Of a stretch of 64,000 nt of DNA, positions 51,101 to 60,100 are shown piece by piece (the stretch's first letter is position 1; each line of letters opens with the position of its first letter). A model generated the notes under the pieces. The model was given only the letters and a program-made list of their open reading frames with translations. It ran no database searches and was not told the DNA's origin. The translations under genes were made by a program, and so were the position numbers. Origin of the DNA: Bemisia tabaci (lineage: Eukaryota > Arthropoda > Insecta > Hemiptera > Aleyrodidae); contig NC_092793.1 in NCBI RefSeq assembly GCF_918797505.1, positions 78,055,912-78,119,911 of the forward strand, given 5' to 3'.

Positions 51101-54100
51101 TCAAGGGCACCCAGTGCGAGAGAGACAGAAAATCACCGGGGTAGCAAGCGTATGAGTGCGAGAGAGACAGAAAATCGCCCAGGTAGGAAGCGTATAAGTG
51201 CGAGAGAGACAGAAAATAGCCAGGCCGCTCGCTAAAGTGTGCGAGAGAGATAGAAAATCGCCCAGGTAGGAAGCGTATAAGTGCGAGAGAGACAGCAAAT
51301 AGCCAGGCGGGACTTGGGTGGTTTTTCCGTCAAAGCAGCATCGCGTTCCCCCGCGACCCTCCGAGAGTGGTTGCACCCTCGGTTGCCCCGTTCAAGGGCA
51401 CCCAGTGCGAGAGAGACAGAAAATCACCGAGGTAGCAAGCGTATAAGTGCGAGAGAGACAGAAAATAGCCAGGCGGCTCGCTAAAGTGTGCGAGAGAGAT
51501 AGAAAATCGCCCAGGTAGGAAGCGTATAAGTGCGAGAGAGACAGCAAATAGCCAGGCGGGACTTGGGTGGTTTTTCCATCAAAACAGCATCGCGTTACCT
51601 CGCGACCCTCCGAGAGTGGTTGCACCCTCGGTTGCCCCGTTCAAGGGCACCCAGTGCGAGAGAGACAGAAAACCGCCCTGGTAGGAAGCGTATAAGTGCG
51701 AGAGAGACAGAAAAAAGCCAGGCGCCTCGCTAAAGTGTGCGAGAGAGACAGAAAATCGCCCGGGTAGGAGGCTTATAAGTGCGAGAGAGACAGAAAATAG
51801 CCAGGCGGCTCGCTAAAGTGTGCGAGAGAGATAGAAAATCGCCCAGGTAGGAAGCGTATAAGTGCGAGAGAGACAGCAAATAGCCAGGCGGGACTTGGGT
51901 GGTTTTTCCATCAAAGCAGCATCGCGTTCCCCCGCGACCCTCCGAGAGTGGTTGCACCCTCGGTTGCCCGTTCAAGGGCACCCAGTGCGAGAGAGACAGA
52001 AAATCACCGAGGTAGCAAGCGTATAAGTGCGAGAGAGATAGAAAATCGCCTTGCACGACGCGATTGTGTGCGAGAGAGACAGAAAATAGCCAGGCAGCTC
52101 GCTAAAGTGTGCGAGGGAGACAGAAAATCGCCCAGGTAGGAAGCGTATACGTGCGAGAGAGACAGAAAATAGCCAGGCGGCTCGCTAAAGTATGCGAGAG
52201 AGACAGAAAATCGCCCAGGTAGGAAGCGTATAAGTGCGAGAGAGACAGCAAATAGCCAGGCGGGACTTGGGTGGTTTTTCCGTCAAAGCAGCATCGCGTT
52301 CCCCCGCGACCCTCCGAGAGTGGTTGCACCCTCGGTTGCCCCGTTCAAGGGCACCCAGTGCGACAGGGACAGAAAATCACCCAGGTAGCAAGCGTATAAG
52401 TGCGAGAGAGACAGAAAATCGCCCAAGTAGGAAGCGTATAAGTGCGAGAGAGATAGAAAATCGCCCAGGTAGGACGCGTATAAGTGCGAGAGAGATAGAA
52501 AATCGCCCAGGTAGGAAGCGTATAAGTGCGAGAGAGACAGCAAATAGCCAGGCGGGACTTGGGTGGTTTTTCCATCAAAGCAGCATCGCGTTCCCCCGCG
52601 ACCCTCCGAGAGTGGTTGCACCCTCGGTTGCCCCGTTCAAGGGCACCCAGTGCGAGAGAGACAGAAAATCGCCCAGGAAGCAAGCGTATAAGTGCGAGAG
52701 AGATAGAAAATCGCCTTGCACGACGCGATTGAGTGCGAGAGAGACAGAAAATAGCCAAGCAGCTCGCTAAAGTGTGCAAGAGAGACAGAAAATCGCCCTG
52801 TTAGGAAGCGTATAAGTGCGAAAGAGACAGAAAATAGCCAGGCGGCTCGCTACGGTGTGCAAGAGAGACAGAAAATAGCCCAGGTAGGAAGCTTTTAAGT
52901 GCGAGGGAGACAGCAAATAGCCAGGCGGGACTTGGGTGGTTTTTCCGCAAAGCAGCAGCGCGTTCCCCCGCGACCCTTCGAGAGTGGTTGAACCCTGGGT
53001 TGGCCCGTTCAAGGAAACCCAGTGCGACAGAGACAGAAAATCACCCAGGTAGCAAGTGTATAAGTGCGAGAGAGACAGAAAATCGCCCAGGTAGGAAGCG
53101 TATAAGTGCGAGAGGGACAGAAAATAGCCAGGCGGCTCGCTAAAGTGTGCGAGAGAGACAGAAAATCGCCCAGGTAGGAAGCGTATAAGTGCGAGAGAGA
53201 CAGCAAATAGCCAGGCGGGACTTGAATGGTTTTTCCATCAAAGCAGCATCGCGTTCCCCCGCGACCCTCCGAGAGTGGTTGCACCCTCGGTTGCCCCGTT
53301 CAAGGGCACCCAGTGCGAGAGAGACAGAAAATCACCGAGGTAGCAAGCGTATAAGTGCGAGAGAGACAGAAAATCGCCCAGGTAGGAAGCCTATAAGTGC
53401 GAGAGAGACAGAAAATAGCCAGGCGGCTCGCTAAAGTGTGCGAGAGAGATAGAAAATCGCCCAGGTAGGAAGCGTATAAGTGCGAGAGAGACAGCTAATA
53501 GCCAGGCGGGACTTGGGTGGTTTTTCCATCATAGCAGCATCGCGTTCCCCCGCGACCCTCCGAGAGTGGTTGCACCCTCGATTGCCCCGTTCAAGGGCAC
53601 CCAGTGCGAGTGAGACAGAAAATCGCCTAGGTAGCAAGCGTATAAGTGCGAGAGAGATAGAAAATCGCCTTGCACGACGCGATTGTGTGCGAGAGAGACA
53701 GAAAATAGCCAGGCAGCTCGCTAAAGTGTGCGAGGGAGACAGAAAATCGCCCAGGTAGGAAGCGTATAAGTGCGAGAGAGACAGAAAATAGCCAGGCGGC
53801 TCGCTAAAGTGTGCGAGAGAGACAGAAAATCGCCCAGGTAGGAAGCGTATAAGTGCGAGAGAGACAGCAAATAGCCAGGCGGGACTTGAGTGGTTTTTCC
53901 ATCAAAGCAGCATCGCGTTCCCCCGCGACCCTCCGAGAGTGGTTGCACCCTCGGTTGCCCCGTTCAAGGGCACCCAGTGCGAGAGAGACAGAAAATCACC
54001 GAGGTAGCAAGCGTATAAGTGCGAGAGAGACAGAAAATCGCCCAGGTAGGAAGCCTATAAGTGCGAGAGAGACAGAAAATAGCCAGGCGGCTCGCTAAAG

Positions 54101-57100
54101 TGTGCGAGAGAGATAGAAAATCGCCCAGGTAGGAAGCGTATAAGTGCGAGAGAGACAGCTAATAGCCAGGCGGGACTTGGGTGGTTTTTCCATCATAGCA
54201 GCATCGCGTTCCCCCGCGACCCTCCGAGAGTGGTTGCACCCTCGATTGCCCCGTTCAAGGGCACCCAGTGCGAGTGAGACTGAAAATCGCCTAGGTAGCA
54301 AGCGTATAAGTGCGAGAGAGATAGAAAATCGCCTTGCACGACGCGATTGTGTGCGAGAGAGACAGAAAATAGCCAGGCAGCTCGCTAAAGTGTGCGAGGG
54401 AGACAGAAAATCGCCCAGGTAGGAAGCGTATAAGTGCGAGAGAGACAGAAAATAGCCAGGCGGCTCGCTAAAGTGTGCGAGAGAGACAGAAAATCGCCCA
54501 GGTAGGAAGCGTATAAGTGCGAGAGAGACAGCAAATAGCCAGGCGGGACTTGAGTGGTTTTTCCATCAAAGCAGCATCGCGTTCCCCCGCGACCCTCCGA
54601 GAGTGGTTGCACCCTCGGTTGCCCCGTTCAAGGGCACCCAGTGCGAGAGAGACAGAAAATCACCGAGGTAGCAAGCGTATAAGTGCGAGAGAGACAGAAA
54701 ATCGCCAGGCGGCTCGCTAAAGTGTGCGAGAGAGACAGAAAATCGCCCGGGTAGGATGCTTATAAGTGCGAGAGAGACAGCAAATAGCCAGGCGGGACTT
54801 GGGTGGTTTTTCCATCAAAGCAGCAGCGCGTTCCCCCGCGACCCTCCGAGAGTGGTTGCACCCTGGGTTGGCCCGTTCAAGGGTACCCAGTGCGACAGAG
54901 ACAGAAAATCGCCCAGGAAGCAAGCGTATAAGTGCGAGAGAGATAGATAATCGCCTTGCACGACGCGATTGAGTGCGAGAGAGACAGAAAATAGCCAAGC
55001 AGCTCGCTAAAGTGTGCGAGAGAGACAGAAAATCGCCCTGGTAGGAAGCGTATAAGTGCGAAAGAGACAGAAAATAGCCAGGCGGCTCGCTACGGTGTGC
55101 AAGAGAGACAGAAAATAGCCCAGGTAGGAAGCTTTTAAGTGCGAGGGAGACAGCAAATAGCCAGGCGGGACTTGGGTGGTTTTTCCGCAAAGCAGCAGCG
55201 CGTTCCCCCGCGACCCTTCGAGAGTGGTTGAACCCTGGGTTGGCCCGTTCAAGGGCACCCTGTGCGACAGAGACAGAAAATCACCCAGGTAGCAAGTGTA
55301 TAAGTGCGAGAGAGACAGAAAATCGCCCAGGTAGGAAGCGTATAAGTGCGAGAGAGATAGAAAATCGCCCAGGTAGGAAGCGTATAAGTGCGAGAGAGAT
55401 AGAAAATCGCCCAGGTAGGAAGCGTATAAGTGCGAGAGAGACAGCAAATAGCCAGGCGGGACTTGGGTGGTTTTTCCGTCAAAGCAGCATCGCGTTCCCC
55501 TGCGACCCTCCGAGAGTGGTTGCACCCTCGGTTGCCCTGTTCAAGGGCTCCCGGTGCAAGAGAGACAGAAAATCGCCCAGGTAGCAAGCGTATAAGTGCG
55601 AGAGAGATAGAAAATCGCCTTGCACGACGCGATTGTGTTTGAGAGAGACAGAAAATAGCCCAGGTAGGAAGCGTATAAGTTCGAGAGAGGCAGCAAAGAG
55701 CCAGGCTGGACTTGCGTTGTTTTTACAGCAAAGGCGCATCGCGTTCTCCCGCGACCCTCTGAGAGCGGTTGCGCCCTCGGTTGCCCATGGCTGCTCGCTC
55801 AAGTGTGCGAGAGAGATGGAAAATCGCCTGGCGCGACGCTTGGGTGTGCGAGAGAGACAGAAAAAAACCAGGCGGCTCGCGCATAAGTGCGAGAGAGAAT
55901 GAAAGTCGCACGGTTGGACGTGCGTTGTTTTTACGGCAAAGGCGCATCGCGTTCCCCCGCGACCCTCTAAGAGCGGTTGCCCTTGGCGGGACGCTTTAGT
56001 GTGCGAGAGAGAAAGAAAATCGGCTGGCGGGACGCTTGGGTGTGCGAAAGAGACACATAACAGCCACGCGAACACACATTCAAGAGTCAGTAAATCGCAT
56101 TTAAATGTGAATAGGGATGCCCACCAGTTAAGGGATACCTGTAGTTTTATTTCCTTCCTTTAAATACCGATCTTAAAGATAGGAGTGAAAGAAAAAACTA
56201 CTACAACCAAGAATACACTATATTCACTTCTCAAGTTAGTATTCTTCCCATACAACAAGAGTCTTTTGGTGAAAAATCTGGGCCCCCAATCAATTGCTTT
56301 TTTAATGCAATGGCCGGTTAATGAGATTTTCCTAGCGCTTTTTTCAGTTAAGCGAGCCTCTCTTGAGTAAAATTGTTGGGAGGAGGGTTGTGGAAACCGA
56401 ACATACCATCACTTTTATTCCCCAGATGCATTTCACATGCAGTTAGAACCATTCAGTAAAAATGTGAGCAATCTTTGAGTTGCTACTCCAAAGTTGGGGC
56501 CAATAATTGGCGTAATTTCGGTGTTTTTCAGTTTTGCGCGCCTTTTTTGGGCAAAAACTCGAAGTAAAAGATATATAAACCCAAAATACCATTGATTTTA
56601 TTTTTCAAACATATTGTAGACACATTAAGGACCATTCAGGCAAAAACTGAGCGATTTATGAGTTGCTACTCCAAAGTTAGGGCCGACAATTAGCGTAATT
56701 TCAGTGTTTTTCAGTTTTGCGGGCCTTTTTTGGGCAAAAACTCGAAGTAAAAGATATTTAAACCCAAAATACCATTGATTGTATATTTCAAACATATTAT
56801 ACACACAGTAAGGACCATTCAGGCAAAAAATGAGCGATTTTTGAGTTGACTTTTCAGGGTAATGGTCGATTATCGGAATCATTTTGGTGTTATTTTCAGT
56901 TTTTTACGCCTTTTTTGGACAAAAGTGAAAAAAAAAGATACTAAAGCCCAAAACACCATCAGAATTGTTCTTTAGGCGTCTTTCTAATACTCTTAGGAGC
57001 ATTTTAAAAAAAATTGGAGCAAAAAATAACTTGCAGCTCAAAAGTTATGGGCATTTGAAGAGGGGAAGGTTTTGTCGCCAAAATCACAACAAACAATCAA

Positions 57101-60100
57101 CCGCAGAACATCAATGAGTGAAGTCGAACATTTCATGCATTTTTTTCTCAAATCTACATACTTTCATTGACATTGTGTCAAATTTTCACTTCAATCCGAC
57201 GAAAAATGGGCCCGGTGTGAATTTTATTGGGAAAAATGACCCTCTCTTTCTCGGAAGTTCGAAACGTCACTTTCTTGAAAATTCTTAAAACTTCAAAAAT
57301 TCATATCTCAGTGAGTTTTTCGATTTGAGACCTAATATTTTGCAGAAGTTCATTATTTGGTGGTCTGATCAAGAAAAAAATTTATCATCAAAATCCGAGT
57401 CGGGCGGTTGCATGGCTGGTAGGTTCTATATGAAATGACCCTGATATTCAATTCCTGTCTCTACAATTATGTCGCATTTGAACTTGTTAGTAAACACTAA
57501 TTTTTTCTTGTTCCTTTCCCTCTCCCTCTCCCCCTTCTTCTTCCCTCTTTCAACACAAAGGGCAAGTAAATTGGGAAGTTAGTGATATCCCCTATAAATT
57601 TTGTATTTTTGCAACATGCTTGAAATAGGCTGCAAAATAATTCACTTTGACTCACTTGGAACTCATTTTTGCAAGGACAGATTGCGTGAATGGACCACTA
57701 TTGTTTTGACAGAATTGGGATCAGAGTCATTGTACCTTTGGGTTTTGGTTCTCTTGTAACAGTTAGAGTTACAGGAAAACACTGTACATCCGCCTATATT
57801 CCTAATGAAATGAAATTCCATTAAAAATGATAACACCAGTCAATTCATTGGTCTGGGATGCACAAATAGTTGGAGCATGTTGTGAAAATAAAAAATATTA
57901 AAGGGATGCCACTGATTTTACAATAAACTGGCATGTTCCACGGAAAAAGGGGGACAGCGAGGGAAAAACAGAGGAATAAAAAAAAAACTCACAGCAAAAT
58001 TCAAGAGCAATAGATAAGTTGAGGTGGGCACCTAGCACTCCATCCACCAGTAACAGAGGATCTAATTGGCATCAAGGCATTATCAGCACATGGCGTGTCA
58101 CACAGTAGATTTTGTACCGAACATTCGATTTTAAGGGGCTCATTAGGATTTCCTAGATGTTTAGTGGCAAAAACGTATCCTGATCTCTCCTTGTTGGCTC
58201 GGCAAAAAAATGTTTGACAAAGCATTTCTGCTCTTAGTTTAAATGCTATTAATAATACTGGGTATTACTCAGTTGATGTTAGCTCAATAAAAATAATTTT
58301 TGACCCAAAATATTTCGAGGAGTAATCTCTGCTAGGGTTAATGTTACTGATTTCACTATGTACATATTATTTGATCAATCTTAGCTTGGAGAGAATTTCT
58401 AAGACAATACTGCCAAGCTAAGGAAAAAGGATGTACAAACATTCGAGAATTGCCAAAATTCCTCCAGTAAAATGTTTATTTTTATGAAGCGTTCTTACTT
58501 ATTTAAATCTGATTGCAAATAAAATGATCTGAAAAATTGGAGGAAAAATATTCACATATTTCTCTGAAAATTAGTATTTTATCGAAGGAAATTTGGCAAT
58601 GCCTGAAGGTTCATACGGCGTTTTTCTTCAGCATGACAGAGTGCTTGACATTAAATCTCATATTTGACATACTAGGTTTAGAAAAGATAAAAGGGGCAAA
58701 AAGTCACCTGGCACAATGAGTCTGAAAATAGATGCTGGTAGGATTGCAAGATTTGCCTTCACCGATAGTAAAATAGTCCACAAGGTCAGTTTGAAGTTTT
58801 AAAATCTCATCCTCCGAGAGACTTTGTGGATCCACCTGAACTATCAGCATCAACTGATTCATGGCAAAACTCTTCCGCACTGTAAGCATGCGCCAATGAC
58901 CAGAATGATGTTCTGGATCATATATATCCAATGATGAATTTTGAACATATTTTTCAAAAAGCTGTTGGGTATAAAAACAAGGAGTTATAACTCATTTGAA
59001 AATAGATTATTGTCGATGGGAAAAATCTCATCTATCTTTTAATTAATATGCAGTGCAAGGGAGGGACCGAAAAATCAATTGGCTGACTTTTGGAGTGGAA
59101 TAATAGATTCACTGTTTTGGTGCTTGCATTTAATTTTTGCATGGGTCCTTAGGACTAACTCACCTGAAAAAGTCAACTATTTTCCTTGTGCTGTCAACAG
59201 AATATAGGCATGTTACCCATTTTTTACCAATCTAAACTAAGGAGGGGTATCGATGAGGGCCTTTTTTGGCCCCCTCCTAGAATCTGGAAATTTATGCGGG
59301 TTTTCCAAGTTGACTCAATGTAGTTCACGGAAATAATCATGATTTAGCCCCTAGGCCACTGGATACGTGTTAAACGGTTGCCTAAACATAGGTCTGCAAG
59401 CGCATTTTAGCGAAAATTCGTGTTTTTTTATCACTCCGAGACTTTTTTGACACCAAGCACAACGTCTAACTAAAACGAGCTTTTGATATGTTATTAAGGA
59501 GGTTTTCGGACATATTCTAACCATGGTTTGGTTTTAGTTAGATGATGCGCTCATAGTAAAAGAAAACTTTTTCAAAAGCCGATGTTTAAGGGACATCCGT
59601 TAAAATCATAGGGAACGCGTCTCTCCAAATGTATGCACGCTCCGTAATATTATCGAGGGCAGTTATCAAGCCTTATTAAACCCTGAAAAGGAGATTTTCT
59701 TTAATTGTGGTAAAAAAAAACCCTAACGACGTAACTCCCTAAGATTTTTGCGGATATAAATGTCGATTTTTGAAAAAGTTTTCTTTTACTATGAGCGCAT
59801 CATCTAACTAAAACCAAACCAGGGTTAAAATGTGTCCCAAAGTCTCCTTGATAACATATCAAAAGCTCGTTTTAACTAGACGTTGCGCTCGGTGTCCAAA
59901 AAGCCTCGGAGTGATAGAAAAACACAAATTTTCGCTAAAATACGCCTGCAGACCTATGTTTATTCAACCGTTAACACGTATCCAGTGGCCTAGGGGCTAA
60001 ATCATGATTATTTCCGTAAGCTACATTGAGTCAACTTGGAAAACCCGTATATATTTCCGGATTCTAGGTGGGGGCCAAAAAGGGCCCTTATCGATACCCC

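Larger units (their letters stand above)
25797..56075. repeat. Modular satellite array, about 30 kb (20-bp header plus variable tails)
   Basis: Nearly every unit opens with GTGCGAGAGAGACAGAAAAT and continues with one of a few tails: CGCCCAGGTAGGAAGCGTAT-type (42-bp unit), AGCCAGGCGGCTCGCTAAA (39 bp), CGCCTTGCACGACGCGATTG-type (41 bp), or a long tail starting AGCCAGGCGGGACTT that makes a 124-bp core. Core spacing is 207, 291, 331 or 373 bp according to how many short units intervene. I count about 92 forward cores. The array is CpG-rich in an AT-rich neighbourhood. On the strand transcribed with TRMT2A copy 2, each header reads as a pyrimidine tract (TTTTCTGTCTCTCTC). Confidence 0.95.
25119..57442. 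mobile_element. Giant long-inverted-repeat element carrying a satellite array (32.3 kb, in TRMT2A copy 2 intron)
   Basis: Both ends carry the same sequence in opposite orientation: the left starts AGGGTCATTCCATATAGAAC and the right, reversed, AGGGTCATTTCATATAGAAC. The match runs for about 670 bp and the outer 330 bp differ at only about six positions. Between the arms are the satellite (25797-56075) and an arm-specific segment (56076-56774). I see no transposase-like frame. The flanks (left GATTATGT, right GATATTCA) show no convincing target duplication. Architecture recalls fold-back or long-TIR non-autonomous DNA transposons, some of which carry internal tandem repeats; I cannot name the family. 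The near-identity of the arms suggests a recent insertion or ongoing conversion between them. Confidence 0.75.

Noticed and set aside
26797..55560. The third hairpin of each core (TGCCC, loop CGTTCAA, GGGCA) as a tRNA T-arm or pol III B box
   Set aside because: Stem and loop lengths match a T-arm, but the loop lacks the TTC start, GGTTCRANNCC is only partly matched, and no acceptor stem or A box fits around it.
25750..55642. The many 60-208 codon open frames inside the satellite as genes
   Set aside because: They recur in several frames on both strands with every repeat, start at arbitrary ATGs or alternative starts, and have no splice context. They follow from unit lengths that are multiples of three.
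25797..56075. CRISPR array: constant 20-bp header with variable segments between
   Set aside because: The variable segments are a few recurring tails, not unique spacers; unit lengths differ, the array lies in an intron of a eukaryotic gene, and no cas-like gene is present.
25119..57442. A transposase gene or other coding sequence for the giant element
   Set aside because: No open frame outside the satellite exceeds about 90 codons within the element and none resembles a DDE or other recombinase motif.
25119..57442. A target-site duplication for the giant element
   Set aside because: The flanks GATTATGT and GATATTCA agree in only four of eight positions; shifting the boundary by one or two bases does not help.
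58001..58225. An extra TRMT2A copy 2 exon
   Set aside because: The 74-codon frame has no counterpart in copy 1 or in the family between exons 6 and 7, and the flanking exons already join in phase without it.
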